Shown: positions 45,550-55,100 of the stretch, in pieces | Numbering within the stretch: the stretch's first letter is position 1 | How the letters are laid out: every line of letters starts with the position of its first letter | The notes under the pieces: model-generated | Seen by the model: the letters and a program-made list of their open reading frames with translations, nothing else | Told to the model about the DNA's origin: nothing | The model's database searches: none | Made by a program: the position numbers and the translations under genes | DNA from: Novosphingobium rosa NBRC 15208 | Lineage (GTDB): Bacteria; Pseudomonadota; Alphaproteobacteria; Sphingomonadales; Sphingomonadaceae | Length of the DNA: 64,000 nt | Direction: 5' to 3' | Assembly (NCBI RefSeq): GCF_001598555.1 | Contig: NZ_BCZE01000001.1 | Location: 199,980 to 263,979, forward strand

Positions 45550-45611
45550 CGCACGCATAACCTTTCCGCAGCGATGGAGCCAGAACGACGGCTCCATCGC
45601 TGCGCACGCAT
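45550..45611 (+). repeat. Perfect 15-bp hairpin flanked by 9-base direct repeats
   Basis: Arms at 45567-45581 and 45590-45604 are exact reverse complements with an 8-base loop. CGCACGCAT occurs at 45550-45558 and again at 45603-45611, the second copy overlapping the end of the stem. No T-run follows, so it is not a classical intrinsic terminator. It lies between adc and the Pit gene and could be a transcript-end stabiliser, an attenuator or a relic of a small inserted element. Confidence 0.7.
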
Positions 45612-45666
45612 GTCATCCAATCCCGGGCGCATTCGTTCCGCGATACGCCCTCTTGCGGAGTTTCCC

Positions 45667-47316
45667 ATGGCAACCGTCTATGCAGATCCAGCAGATCCAG
45701 CAGATCCAAGCGCCGCCGATCCCGGCAAACAACAGGGCCCGCGCCCAAAGCTCGACAGGAAAGTCAGCCCGGTCGGCACGATCGTGTTTTTCGCCCTGCT
45801 CGCGGCGGGCATCGGCTATGGCATCCACGGCCTGCTCGACGATATCGCCAGCGTGCATGAAACGCTGGAGCTGGGCGTGTTCGCGCTGCTCGGCCTCGCG
45901 CTGCTGATCGCGCTGGGCTTCGAATTCGTCAACGGCTTCCATGACACCGCCAATGCCGTCGCCACGGTGATCTACACCAATTCGCTGCCGCCGATGGTGG
46001 CCGTGGTGTGGTCTGGCCTGTTCAACTTTCTGGGCGTGATCGTCTCCTCGGGCGCGGTGGCTTACGGCATCGTCACGCTGCTGCCGGTGGAGCTGATCCT
46101 GCAGGTGGGTTCGGGCGCGGGTTACGCGATGATCTTCGCGCTGCTGCTGGCCGCGATCATCTGGAACCTCGGCACCTGGGCGATGGGCATTCCCAACTCC
46201 TCCAGCCATGCGCTGATTGGCTCGATCATGGGCGTGGGTCTGGCCAACCAGCTGATGGCGCCTGCCGGGCAGGCCACCTCGGGCGTGGACTGGAATCAGG
46301 CGTTCAACGTCTTCAAGGCACTGCTGTTCAGCCCGCTGATGGGCTTTGTCTTCGCTTGTGCCATGCTCTTCGTGATGAAGGCGCTGGTGCGTTCGAAAAA
46401 GCTCTATCAGGAGCCCGCCGCCGACACCCCGCCGCCGCTGTGGATCCGCGCCCTGCTGGTGCTGACCTGCACCGGCGTCTCTTTCGCCCATGGCGGGAAC
46501 GACGGCCAGAAGGGCATGGGCCTGATCATGCTGATCCTGATCGGCGCCGCGCCCACCGCCTATGCGCTTAACCGCACCATGCCGGATTCGGCGACGCCCG
46601 CTTTCATCCAGTCGGCCAATTATGCGCGCACGGTCTTCATCACCCATGCGGGCGGCAAGGGCCTGCCCACCATCACCATCGCCCGCGAGACCGTGGGCGC
46701 CGCGCTGCGCGACAAGCAGCTCGACAAGCCCGAAATCTATGCCAGCCTTGCCGTGCTGTCCGATGATATCGTCCACAGTCTGAAGGTTTCCGGCGCGATC
46801 TCGCATGTGCCCGCCGCCGCCACCCCCAACCTGCGCAACGCCATGTATCTGACGGGTGACGCCATCCGCCTGCTGCAAAAGGGCAACGCCAGCTTCACCG
46901 CCGAGGAAACGCCCAAGCTGAAGGCCTATTCCGGCAATCTGGAAAAGGGCACGCGGTTTATCCCGACCTGGGTGAAGGTCTGCGTGGCCGTGGCGCTGGG
47001 CCTTGGCACGATGGTGGGCTGGAAGCGCATCGTGGTGACCGTGGGTGAGAAGATCGGCAAGACGCATCTGACCTACGCGCAGGGCGCTTCGGCGGAGCTG
47101 GTCGCCGCGGGCACCATTCTGGCCGCCGAGGCTTATGGCCTGCCGGTTTCGACCACCCATATCCTGTCGAGCGGCATCGCCGGATCGATGGCGGCGAATG
47201 GCTCGGGGCTGCAATGGTCCACGGTCCGCTCGATCGCGCTGGCCTGGGTGACGACACTGCCCGCTGCCATGGCGATTGCGGGCATCCTTTATGTGATCCT
47301 GCGTCAGGTGTTCTGA
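45667..47316 (+). CDS. pit: Pit-family inorganic phosphate transporter
   Basis: A 549-residue polytopic protein with the paired PiT signatures: EFVNGFHDTANAVATVIYTNSLPP near the start and VSTTHILSSGIAGSMAANGSGLQW near the end, plus WAMGIPNSSSHALIGSIMGVG. A longer cytoplasmic loop lies in the middle (about 280-430). It imports phosphate, often as a metal-phosphate complex, with a proton. The ATG at 45667 has GCGGAG upstream. Its N-terminus contains a DPADPADP tract made by a 9-base tandem repeat. Confidence 0.92.
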   Translation: MATVYADPADPADPSAADPGKQQGPRPKLDRKVSPVGTIVFFALLAAGIGYGIHGLLDDIASVHETLELGVFALLGLALLIALGFEFVNGFHDTANAVATVIYTNSLPPMVAVVWSGLFNFLGVIVSSGAVAYGIVTLLPVELILQVGSGAGYAMIFALLLAAIIWNLGTWAMGIPNSSSHALIGSIMGVGLANQLMAPAGQATSGVDWNQAFNVFKALLFSPLMGFVFACAMLFVMKALVRSKKLYQEPAADTPPPLWIRALLVLTCTGVSFAHGGNDGQKGMGLIMLILIGAAPTAYALNRTMPDSATPAFIQSANYARTVFITHAGGKGLPTITIARETVGAALRDKQLDKPEIYASLAVLSDDIVHSLKVSGAISHVPAAATPNLRNAMYLTGDAIRLLQKGNASFTAEETPKLKAYSGNLEKGTRFIPTWVKVCVAVALGLGTMVGWKRIVVTVGEKIGKTHLTYAQGASAELVAAGTILAAEAYGLPVSTTHILSSGIAGSMAANGSGLQWSTVRSIALAWVTTLPAAMAIAGILYVILRQVF

Positions 47317-47324
47317 CAACCGGA

Positions 47325-47354
47325 ACCGGGGCGTCGCCAGCGCAGCGCCCCGGT
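47325..47354. terminator. Hairpin between convergent pit and efflux genes
   Basis: A 9-bp GC-rich perfect stem ACCGGGGCG/CGCCCCGGT (47325-47333 and 47346-47354) with a 12-base loop fills the 41-base gap between two converging genes. It lacks a T-run on either strand, so it probably acts as a weak bidirectional or Rho-assisted terminator. Confidence 0.55.
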
Positions 47355-47357
47355 CGA

Positions 47358-48902
47358 TCACTTGCGCCCCAGCAGCATGCTCCCGCCCGCGCAAAGCAGC
47401 ATACAGATCCCCGCGACCAGAAAGGCATCGCTGTAGGCCAGCAACAGCGCCTCGCGATGGAGGTTCCGGTCGATCAGCGCGAAGATCTGCCGGCTCACGC
47501 TTTCCACGCCATGGCCCTTGACGGGATGCCCGGCGATCACGCTCGCCGCCGCCTCCATGCGATTGCGCAAAGCCTGCGAGAAAGGCGTCACCGCCTCACC
47601 GATCCGGGCGGCATGCAGCTTCTCGCGCTCGACCACGAACTGGCTGGCCAAAGCGATGCCGATGGCGCCCCCCACATTGCGCACCGTGGAGAACAGGCCA
47701 GAGGCCGATCCCGTCTCGGCCCTGGCCATGCCCTGCATCGCCATCACCCCCAGCGCCACCACGATAAAACTCTGCCCCACGCCGCGCACCACCAGCGAGG
47801 GCACGATCACATTGGCCGCCGCATCGCCGTCGAGATGGATGTTCATCAGGCAGCCCGCCGCCATGATCACAAAGCCCGCGATGATGATGGCGCGCACGCT
47901 GGTCCAGCGCATCAGGCGCGGCGTGGCGAAGGACATCACGAACTGGATCAGCCCGTAAGGGATCATCGTCATGCCGATCGCTTGCGCGTTATAGCCCTGC
48001 GTCTCGGCGAAATAGTTGGGCACCAGAAAGACCACGCCGAAGACGATGGCGCCAAAAACAAACTGCATCAGGCTGGCGAGGCCGAAATTGGCCTGCCCCA
48101 ACAGCCGCAGATTGATCAGCGGTTTCTCGCGCCGCAGTTCGATCACCACGAAAGCGATCAGCGAGACCACCGCCGCCACGCCAGCCTCGACGATAAAGCT
48201 GGAGGAAAACCAGTCTTTTCGCCCACCTCCCTCCAGCATGATCTGAAGGGCTGAAAGACCCAGCGCCATGGTGGCGATGCCTGCCCAGTCGCCCTCGCGC
48301 AGGCGCTCGATCCGGGTCTCCTCGCGCGGCATGGCCCAGCCGATGGCCGCCAACAGCAGCAGACCGGGCGGCACCTGAAGATAGAAGATCCAGCGCCAGC
48401 TGTAAGCCTGCGTCAGCCAGCCCCCCAGCGACGGCCCCGCCGCCTGCGCCACATTGTTCGAAACGGCAAACAGCGCCATGCCGAAAGGATGTTTCGACGC
48501 CGGCAGCTCCGTCACGATGATCTGCAGGGACAGCGGGATCAGCACCCCGCCAAAGGCCCCCTGCAACGCGCGCGCGGCAATCATCGTGGTGATGTCGGGC
48601 GCGGTGGAGCAGAGGATCGAGAAGACCACAAAGCCTCCGGTCCCCACCATCAACACCCGCCGCATGGAAAACACGCTGACCAGCCAGCCGGTCATCGGGA
48701 TCACGATGATCTCGGCCACCAGATAGGCGGTGGTGATCCACGAGCCTTCCTCGAACGAGGCCCCCAGAGACCCGCGCACATCGGGCAGCGAGGCATTGGT
48801 GACATGCACGTTCATCCCCGCCATGAAGCAGCCCACCACGCCCCCCAGCACCGCAACCCAGCCGCGCAGGGAAACATGGCCGCCGGATTGCACGCCCCTC
48901 AT
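47358..48902 (-). CDS. MFS multidrug efflux transporter, EmrB/QacA (DHA2, 14-span) family
   Basis: A 514-residue transporter with 14 predicted membrane spans. The DHA2 motifs GSWITTAYLVAEIIVIPMTGWL and RALQGAFGGVLIPLS (motif C region) are present, as is LGGWLTQAYSWRWIFYLQVPPG. It would export hydrophobic drugs or other compounds by proton antiport through the adaptor and outer-membrane factor encoded just upstream. It is the last gene of a three-gene leftward unit and overlaps the adaptor gene by ATGA. Confidence 0.92.
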   Translation of the reverse strand: MRGVQSGGHVSLRGWVAVLGGVVGCFMAGMNVHVTNASLPDVRGSLGASFEEGSWITTAYLVAEIIVIPMTGWLVSVFSMRRVLMVGTGGFVVFSILCSTAPDITTMIAARALQGAFGGVLIPLSLQIIVTELPASKHPFGMALFAVSNNVAQAAGPSLGGWLTQAYSWRWIFYLQVPPGLLLLAAIGWAMPREETRIERLREGDWAGIATMALGLSALQIMLEGGGRKDWFSSSFIVEAGVAAVVSLIAFVVIELRREKPLINLRLLGQANFGLASLMQFVFGAIVFGVVFLVPNYFAETQGYNAQAIGMTMIPYGLIQFVMSFATPRLMRWTSVRAIIIAGFVIMAAGCLMNIHLDGDAAANVIVPSLVVRGVGQSFIVVALGVMAMQGMARAETGSASGLFSTVRNVGGAIGIALASQFVVEREKLHAARIGEAVTPFSQALRNRMEAAASVIAGHPVKGHGVESVSRQIFALIDRNLHREALLLAYSDAFLVAGICMLLCAGGSMLLGRK

Positions 48903-50002
48903 GGCCTTGTATCCACGCTGGTTTCCACCGACATGCCGGGGCGCAGATCAGCCAACCGCGCCTGCCCGGCATCGAGGCGGATACGCAAGCGGATACGCTG
49001 GACGATCTTGGTGAAATTGCCCGTGGCGTTGTCGGGCGGCAGCAGCGCGAATTGCGCGCCCGAGGCCGGGGCGAAACTGTCCACCCGCCCCTTCAGCACC
49101 GCCCCGCCCAAGGCATCCACCGCCACCTCGACCGCCTGGCCGGGGCGGATATGGTCGGTCTGGGTCTCCTTGTAATTGGCCACGACATAGGGCGCCATCG
49201 GCACCACGGCCATCAGCGGCGCACCCACATCGGCATAATGCCCCACCCGCAGAGCCCGCTGCCCGACTGTGCCGTCAACCGGCGCGCGGATCACCGTGCG
49301 CTCCAGATCGAGCTGGGCCGCGGCCAGCGCCGCCTGCGCCTGTTGCAAAACCCCGCGCGCCTTGGCGAGATCGGCGATGGCGGCCTCTCGCTCGGTGGCC
49401 AGCACACGCACCTGCGCGCGTGAGGCCGCCAGCATGGCACGCGCCTGAGTCACCCCGGCGATGCTCTTGCTGCGATCCGCCTGAGCACTTTGCAGCAGCT
49501 GCTCGCTGGTGACATGCTGGCCGGCCAGAACATCCTGACGCCGCGCCTGAAGCTCGGCCAGATGCGCCTCTGCCTCGCGCGCGGTCGCGGCGGCGGCATC
49601 CTGCGCGATCACGCTTTGCTGCTGGGTGGAGCGGGCCTCCAGATTGGCGATCCGCGCCTCTCCCCCAGCAACGCCCGCCTCGGCCCCGGCCAGGGCGCCT
49701 TCGGCCTGCTCGACCTTCATGCGGTAGTCGCGGGCATCGATCCGGGCCAGCACATCCCCGGCCCGCACCCGCTGATTGTCCGCCACGGCAACCTGCGCGA
49801 TCATGCCCGCCACGCGCGGGGCGATGGTCACCACATCGGCGCGGACATAGGCATTGTCGGTCTCGACCCTGAAGCGGCCCTGGGTCCACCAATGCACGCC
49901 GACGGCAAGCACGCCCAAGGCCGCCGCGCCGCTGGCGGCCAGCACAGGCAACCGCCACCGGGCCGAAGAGGAAGGACGGATGGTTTCGACAGTTTCAGAC
50001 AT
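48899..50002 (-). CDS. EmrA/HlyD-family membrane fusion protein
   Basis: A 367-residue adaptor with a single N-terminal membrane span (about 18-40) and the biotinyl-lipoyl-like halves TDNAYVRADVVTIAPRVAGMIAQV and VIRAPVDGTVGQRALRVGHY around a long coiled-coil hairpin (about 95-210) rich in alanine and glutamine. It bridges the EmrB-type transporter and the NodT outer-membrane factor. It begins nine bases after the outer-membrane factor stop. Confidence 0.92.
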   Translation of the reverse strand: MSETVETIRPSSSARWRLPVLAASGAAALGVLAVGVHWWTQGRFRVETDNAYVRADVVTIAPRVAGMIAQVAVADNQRVRAGDVLARIDARDYRMKVEQAEGALAGAEAGVAGGEARIANLEARSTQQQSVIAQDAAAATAREAEAHLAELQARRQDVLAGQHVTSEQLLQSAQADRSKSIAGVTQARAMLAASRAQVRVLATEREAAIADLAKARGVLQQAQAALAAAQLDLERTVIRAPVDGTVGQRALRVGHYADVGAPLMAVVPMAPYVVANYKETQTDHIRPGQAVEVAVDALGGAVLKGRVDSFAPASGAQFALLPPDNATGNFTKIVQRIRLRIRLDAGQARLADLRPGMSVETSVDTRP

Positions 50003-50011
50003 GGCTTGAGG

Positions 50012-51484
50012 TCACTTCGCTGTGGAGATGGTTCGGGAAGGGTGGGGCTGCGTGATGGGCGGCGCCTGTTCCCACCCGCCGCCCAGCGCCTTGAACAGGC
50101 GCACCTGCGCCGCCGCCACATCCAGATCGGCAGCGGCCAAGGCGGCGGATGCCTCGCTGCGCGCGCGCAAGGCGGCCAAAGCTTCCAGCGCGGTCGCCCC
50201 GCCCGCCGCGCGCTGGCGGCGCATCAGATCGTCGGCCTGAGCGCTGCGCTCGACCGCGCGGGTCAGCGCAGCCTGCCGCTCCAGCACAGCGCCGTAATCG
50301 CGCGCGGCCTGATTGACCTCCTTGAAGGCATTCAGGATCGCGCCATCGTAGGCGGCCAGCGCCGCCGCCTCCCCGGCCCGCGCCTGACGGATGCGCGCCC
50401 GCGCCACGCCGATGTCGGGAAAACTCCAGTCGAGCAGCGGACCAATCCGCCAGACCATATTGCCCCGCGCGCGCAGCCCGCCCGGCGTGGGAGAGGAAAC
50501 CGCCTGCTGCGCGCTCAAGGCGATATGCGGATAGAGATCGCCCACCGCCACGCCGATCCGCGCCGTGCTGGCCGCCAGCCTGCTTTCGGCGGCGCGCACA
50601 TCGGGGCGACGGCGCAGCAGCCCATAGCCATCGCCGATGGGCGGGGTTTCGGCCAGCCCCGGCACTTGCGTGCAAGTCGCGACTGCAACGGGACCGTCGC
50701 CCGGCATATGGCCTGACAAGACCGCCAGTTCGGCCAGGGCGTCATGGCGCGCCGCCTCAAGCGCGGGGATGGAGGCCTCGACAGCATCGGCGGTGGCATC
50801 GGCGCGCATCACATCGGCGGGCACGCCTGCTCCCGCCGCGCGCAGGCTTTCAACCAGATCGCGGACCTGCTTTGCCTGGCGCAACAGATCGCGCGCAACC
50901 GCCGCCTGATGCGCAAAGCCGCAGACGCGCAGCCATGCTCCGGTCACATCGGCGGCCACCGCGATCCGCACGCCGTCCAGCAGCGCCGCGGAGGTCCGGG
51001 CATCGGCCCGCGCGGCGCGGACCTGCGCCCTCAGCCGCCCGGTCAGATCCAGCTCCCATGACACATCCCCGCCCAGATCATAGCGTGGACCGGTGCGGAT
51101 GGTGTCACCGCCCTGCCATGCGGCGGTGATCTGATCCTGAAGCGTGCTGCCGCCGCCCACGCCTGCCGAGAGGGTGGCGCCGGGCAGTTGCCCGGCCCGC
51201 GCCTTGCCCAGCAGCGCACGTGCTTCTTGCCAATGGGCAGCCGCCGCGCGCAGATCGCGATTGTTCGCCAGCGCCTCCTCCACCAGCGCATCGAGCGCCG
51301 GATCGCGATAGAGCCGCCACCATGCCGAAACGGGCTGCCGATCCTCGGCCAGGGGCTGGTCGGTCAGGCGATCCGGCAGGGCAAGGGTCGAGGCAGGCGG
51401 CGCTTTCGGCGCGGAGACGCATCCAGCCAGCAGTGATGCCGAAAGGGTGGCGCAGATCAGTCTGCGGAAGGAAGGATAAGGCAC
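50012..51484 (-). CDS. NodT-family outer-membrane efflux lipoprotein
   Basis: A 490-residue outer-membrane factor with two OEP repeats. A GTG at 51484 gives a 21-residue lipoprotein signal ending in SLLAGC; the frame stays open to an ATG at 51559, but that would add a long charged tail before the signal. After the lipobox come the usual TolC-type strands and hairpins (WWRLYRDPALDALVEEAL). It is the first gene of the efflux operon and divergent from the AraC regulator. Confidence 0.87.
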   Translation of the reverse strand: MPYPSFRRLICATLSASLLAGCVSAPKAPPASTLALPDRLTDQPLAEDRQPVSAWWRLYRDPALDALVEEALANNRDLRAAAAHWQEARALLGKARAGQLPGATLSAGVGGGSTLQDQITAAWQGGDTIRTGPRYDLGGDVSWELDLTGRLRAQVRAARADARTSAALLDGVRIAVAADVTGAWLRVCGFAHQAAVARDLLRQAKQVRDLVESLRAAGAGVPADVMRADATADAVEASIPALEAARHDALAELAVLSGHMPGDGPVAVATCTQVPGLAETPPIGDGYGLLRRRPDVRAAESRLAASTARIGVAVGDLYPHIALSAQQAVSSPTPGGLRARGNMVWRIGPLLDWSFPDIGVARARIRQARAGEAAALAAYDGAILNAFKEVNQAARDYGAVLERQAALTRAVERSAQADDLMRRQRAAGGATALEALAALRARSEASAALAAADLDVAAAQVRLFKALGGGWEQAPPITQPHPSRTISTAK

Positions 51485-51503
51485 GCAGGGGTCCACTCGA
51501 TGG

Positions 51504-51517
51504 TTGACAGCCCTGTC
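51504..51517. promoter_or_regulatory. Possible promoter and dyad between efflux operon and araC-type gene
   Basis: TTGACA at 51504-51509 overlaps a short inverted repeat GACAG-CC-CTGTC (51506-51517). It is located between the two divergent genes, where the AraC-type regulator would be expected to bind. No good -10 element is apparent, so this is a weak call. Confidence 0.3.
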
Positions 51518-51572
51518 GGTAAACGTAAGCGCCTTGCCCTTCTCACGCGAGAATGACATTCATCGTCGCGAT

Positions 51573-52352
51573 ATGGACAATCCGCGCAGCCATGACGATT
51601 GCGATGCCGCCCCCACACCGATCACGGCGCTGGCCAGTGAGCATCCCCATGGCGAGCATATCGCCGCCCATCGCCACGCCCGCGCCCAGCTGATCCATAC
51701 GCTGAGCGGCGTGATGACCGTGAATGGCGAGGACGGCAGCTGGATCGTGCCGCCGGGACGGGCAGTGTGGATGCCCGCCGGGCAGGATCATGCCATCAGG
51801 ATTGCGGGCGATGTCTCGATGCGCACCGTCTTTGTGCGCGAGGATGCGCGGGCGGCCCTGCCCCGGGGCTGCGAGGTCATCGCCGTTTCGCCCTTTCTGC
51901 GCGAGGCCATTGTGGCGGCCACGCGCATCCCCCTCGATTACGCCCCAGGCGGGCGGGACGAGCGGGTGATGCAGCTGATCCTCGACGAGATCGAAGCCGC
52001 CCCGCGCCTCGATCTGCATATCCATCTGCCGCGCGATCCGCGCCTGATGCGTGTCTGCGAAAGGATCATCGCCGATCCCGCCGCGCCCGCCTCGCTGGAG
52101 GAGCTGGCGCAGGTCATCCATGTCAGCGCCCGCACGCTGGCGCGCATGTTCCACCGCGAGCTGGGCACCAGCTTTGGCGACTGGCTGCGCCGCACCCGCC
52201 TGCTGCTCAGCCTGCCGCGCCTGGCCGCGGGCGCCTCGGTGCTGGAGGTGGCGCTGGAGCATGGCTATGAAAGCCCCAGCGCCTTTGCCGCAATGTTCCG
52301 CCGCACCTTGGGCTTTTCCCCCACGGCCTATCTGCAAAGGGGCGGGGATTGA
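51573..52352 (+). CDS. AraC-family transcription regulator with N-terminal cupin domain
   Basis: A 259-residue regulator. The N-terminal half (about 20-110) is a cupin with HRHARAQLIHTLSGVMTV and PPGRAVWMPAGQDH. The C-terminal half (about 165-255) holds the two AraC helix-turn-helix units, SLEELAQVIHVSARTLARMFHRELG and VLEVALEHGYESPSAFAAMFRRTLGFSPTAY. It is divergent from the efflux operon and is likely to control it in response to an exported compound. The ATG at 51573 gives the expected N-terminus. Confidence 0.9.
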   Translation: MDNPRSHDDCDAAPTPITALASEHPHGEHIAAHRHARAQLIHTLSGVMTVNGEDGSWIVPPGRAVWMPAGQDHAIRIAGDVSMRTVFVREDARAALPRGCEVIAVSPFLREAIVAATRIPLDYAPGGRDERVMQLILDEIEAAPRLDLHIHLPRDPRLMRVCERIIADPAAPASLEELAQVIHVSARTLARMFHRELGTSFGDWLRRTRLLLSLPRLAAGASVLEVALEHGYESPSAFAAMFRRTLGFSPTAYLQRGGD

Positions 52353-52406
52353 AGATTCGCGTCATGACGTGCTAGCGGGCGCGGTCGCTTTCAGAAACGG
52401 AACCCC

Positions 52407-53267
52407 ATGACCCATATCATCGACGGCAAGGCCATCGCCAGACAGCTGCGGGAAGAGATCGCCAAGGAAACCGCGCAGCTGGTGGCCAAGGGCGTGACGC
52501 CGGGTCTGGCCGTGGTGATCGTGGGCGAGGATCCGGCCAGCCATGTCTATGTCAAATCCAAGGCGACACAGACGGTGGAGGTCGGCATGGCCTCCTTCAA
52601 GCATGTGCTGGATGAGGGCACCAGTCAGGCGGATCTGCTCGCCCTGATCGCGCGGCTGAACGCCGATCCGGTGGTGGACGGTATTCTGGTGCAATTGCCC
52701 CTGCCCAGGCAGATCGATGCCGAAACGGTGCTTCACGCCATTCTGCCGGCCAAGGATGTGGATGGCTTCCATCCCGTCAATGTCGGGCAGGTGGCCACGG
52801 GCAGCGGCGGCATCGCGCCCTGCACGCCCTTTGGCGCGATGAAGCTGATCAAAAGCGTCCGCAGCGATCTTGCGGGCCTGCATGCCGTGGTGGTGGGCCG
52901 CTCGAACATTGTCGGCAAGCCGATGGTGCAGCTGCTGCTGGACGAGCATTGCACGGTGACGGTGGTGCATTCGCGTACGCAGGATGTGGCCGCGCTGGTG
53001 CGCGCCGCCGATATCGTGGTCGCCGCCGTGGGCCGCCCCGAGATGATCCGGGGCGACTGGATCAAGCCCGGCGCCATCGTGATCGATGTGGGCATCAACC
53101 GCGTCATCACGGAGGATGGAAAGTCGCGTCTGGTGGGCGATGTCGCTTATGAGGAAGCCGCCAAAGTCGCCGCCGCCATCACCCCCGTGCCCGGCGGCGT
53201 GGGGCCGATGACCATCGCCAGCCTGCTGGCCAACACGCTTCAGGCGGCCAAGGCGCGGCTGGGCTAG
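52407..53267 (+). CDS. folD: FolD, methylenetetrahydrofolate dehydrogenase/cyclohydrolase
   Basis: A 286-residue bifunctional enzyme interconverting methylene- and formyl-tetrahydrofolate. The catalytic region has [14 protein letters not shown] with the active-site lysine, and [14 protein letters not shown]; the NADP-binding part has [10 protein letters not shown] and [12 protein letters not shown]; the C-terminal [15 protein letters not shown] is conserved. It is a housekeeping gene that stands alone between the AraC gene and the molybdoenzyme cluster. A bulged GC hairpin (53288-53319) follows it. Confidence 0.96.
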   Translation: MTHIIDGKAIARQLREEIAKETAQLVAKGVTPGLAVVIVGEDPASHVYVKSKATQTVEVGMASFKHVLDEGTSQADLLALIARLNADPVVDGILVQLPLPRQIDAETVLHAILPAKDVDGFHPVNVGQVATGSGGIAPCTPFGAMKLIKSVRSDLAGLHAVVVGRSNIVGKPMVQLLLDEHCTVTVVHSRTQDVAALVRAADIVVAAVGRPEMIRGDWIKPGAIVIDVGINRVITEDGKSRLVGDVAYEEAAKVAAAITPVPGGVGPMTIASLLANTLQAAKARLG

Positions 53268-53517
53268 GCTTCAGGCGCCAGTTTTACGGCGGCGAAGGGC
53301 GCGTCCAGCCCTTGCCGCCGCTCATGGCGACAGCTTTTGCGCCCCTTCCGAAACCATACCGAACTGAGCATATTCTTGAGTTCAGCTCATAACTGTGTTC
53401 CGCCAGAATCATCAATAAACGGAAACCGCTGGCCACGTTCATGTGTTATCCCTTGATGACCGGGCGTCGTGGCGGGCCAAACCTGCGCGATGCCTCCTGC
53501 AGCGGAGGGATAATCCG

Positions 53518-54153
53518 ATGAAATCTGGCGATGCTTTCGGTTTTTCCCGCAGAGGCGTGCTGGTGGGCGGCAGCGCCGCTGGCGCTGTGCTGGTCCATGC
53601 CGGTCCTGTCCAGGCGGCGCCTGCCAAAGGCGATGTGCCCGTCACCATGCCCGTCTCTCTGGAGGTGAACGGCACGCGGCATGATCTGCAGCTCGATACA
53701 CGCACCACCCTGCTCGACGCGCTGCGCGAGCATCTTCACCTCATCGGCACCAAGAAGGGCTGCGACCACGGCCAATGCGGCGCCTGCACCGTGATCGTCA
53801 ATGGTGAGCGGATCAATTCCTGCCTCAGCCTCGCTCTCCAGCATCAGGGCGACAAGGTGACGACCATCGAGGGCCTAGGCACGCCCGACAAGCTGCACCC
53901 CATGCAGGCCGCCTTCATCGAGCATGACGGCTTTCAATGCGGCTATTGCACGCCGGGCCAGATCTGCTCGGCGGTTGCGGTGCTGGGCGAGATCAGGCGC
54001 GGCGTGCCCAGCCATGTGCAGGAGGATATCGTGGCGGCGCCCGCCGTCTCCAATCAGGAATTGCGCGAAAGGATGAGCGGCAACATCTGCCGCTGCGGCG
54101 CCTATTCGAACATTATGGAAGCGATGCAACACGTTGCGGGGGAAAGCGCATGA
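53518..54153 (+). CDS. paoA: Aldehyde oxidoreductase 2Fe-2S subunit, Tat-exported (PaoA-like)
   Basis: A 211-residue electron-transfer subunit. A twin-arginine signal (SRRGVLVGG near residue 10, hydrophobic stretch, cleavage near VQAA) directs the folded complex to the periplasm. The first [2Fe-2S] cluster is bound by C82, C87, C90 and C102, the second by C141, C144, C191 and C193. A GGAGGG site eight bases upstream sets the ATG at 53518. It matches E. coli PaoA (YagT) in layout. The next genes overlap by ATGA, giving a five-gene unit. Confidence 0.94.
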   Translation: MKSGDAFGFSRRGVLVGGSAAGAVLVHAGPVQAAPAKGDVPVTMPVSLEVNGTRHDLQLDTRTTLLDALREHLHLIGTKKGCDHGQCGACTVIVNGERINSCLSLALQHQGDKVTTIEGLGTPDKLHPMQAAFIEHDGFQCGYCTPGQICSAVAVLGEIRRGVPSHVQEDIVAAPAVSNQELRERMSGNICRCGAYSNIMEAMQHVAGESA

Positions 54154-55100
54154 AAGCCTTCACCTATGAACGCGCGCAAAGCCCCGCGCAGGCCGCCGCC
54201 GCCGTGGCGCGCAAGCCCGGCGCCAAATTTCTGGCGGGCGGCACCAATCTGCTCGATCTGATGAAGCTGCAGATCGAGACACCCACCCATCTGGTCGATG
54301 TGCAGGATCTGAAACTCGACCGCATCGAGGAAACAGCCGAGGGCGGCCTGCGCATCGGCGCGCTGGTGCGCAACACGGCGCTCGCTTCGGACATGCGCGT
54401 CAGGCGCGATTACGGCGTGCTGACCAAGGCCATCGTGGCCGGGGCCTCGGGCCAATTGCGCAACAAGGCGACCACGGCTGGCAATCTGCTCCAGCGCACC
54501 CGCTGCCCCTATTTCTATGACACCAACCAGCCCTGCAACAAACGCCAGCCGGGCTCCGGCTGTGGGGCGATCGGCGGCGTGTCGCGCCAACTGGGGGTGA
54601 TCGGCGTTTCGGATGCCTGCATCGCCACCTATCCGGGCGACATGGCCGTCGCCCTGCGCCTGCTCGACGCCCATGTCGAGACAGTCGATCCGCAAGGCGC
54701 GGTGCGCTCGATCCCCATCGGCGAGTTCCATCGCCTGTGGGGCGATACGCCGCATCTCGAAACCAGCCTGAAGCGCGGCGAGCTGATCACGGCGGTCACC
54801 CTGCCCCGCCCCATCGGCGGCAGGCATCTCTATCACAAGGTGCGCGACCGGGCGTCTTACGCCTTTGCGCTGGTCTCCGTGGCGGCGGTGATCCATCCCG
54901 ATGGCTCGGGCCGGGTGGCCTTTGGCGGCGTGGCGCCCAGGCCATGGCGGGTGGAAGCGGCGGAAGAGGCCATGCCGCGCGGGGCGCAGGCCGTCACCGC
55001 GCAGGTCTTCGCCGAGGCCCGCCCCACGGCGGATAACCGTTTCAAGCTGCAACTGGCCACCCGCACTCTGGCGGGCGTGATGGCGGAGGCGCGCGCATGA
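54150..55100 (+). CDS. paoB: Aldehyde oxidoreductase FAD/4Fe-4S subunit (PaoB-like)
   Basis: A 316-residue flavoprotein of the molybdenum hydroxylase family. FAD motifs [12 protein letters not shown] and ATTAGNLLQ are present. Unlike xanthine dehydrogenase it has an insertion with C119, C129, C138 ([10 protein letters not shown]) and C157, the ligands of the extra [4Fe-4S] cluster known in E. coli PaoB. It has no signal of its own and should be exported with PaoA by Tat. It overlaps paoA and paoC by ATGA. Confidence 0.93.
   Translation: MKAFTYERAQSPAQAAAAVARKPGAKFLAGGTNLLDLMKLQIETPTHLVDVQDLKLDRIEETAEGGLRIGALVRNTALASDMRVRRDYGVLTKAIVAGASGQLRNKATTAGNLLQRTRCPYFYDTNQPCNKRQPGSGCGAIGGVSRQLGVIGVSDACIATYPGDMAVALRLLDAHVETVDPQGAVRSIPIGEFHRLWGDTPHLETSLKRGELITAVTLPRPIGGRHLYHKVRDRASYAFALVSVAAVIHPDGSGRVAFGGVAPRPWRVEAAEEAMPRGAQAVTAQVFAEARPTADNRFKLQLATRTLAGVMAEARA

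Noticed and set aside
45682..45708. 9-base tandem repeat giving DPADPADP near the Pit N-terminus
   Set aside because: A short in-frame coding repeat, probably slippage in a flexible tail; no sign of a functional element.
53361..53383. GAACT...AGTTC inverted repeat upstream of paoA
   Set aside because: Five-base arms with a long 13-base spacer; too weak to call an operator.
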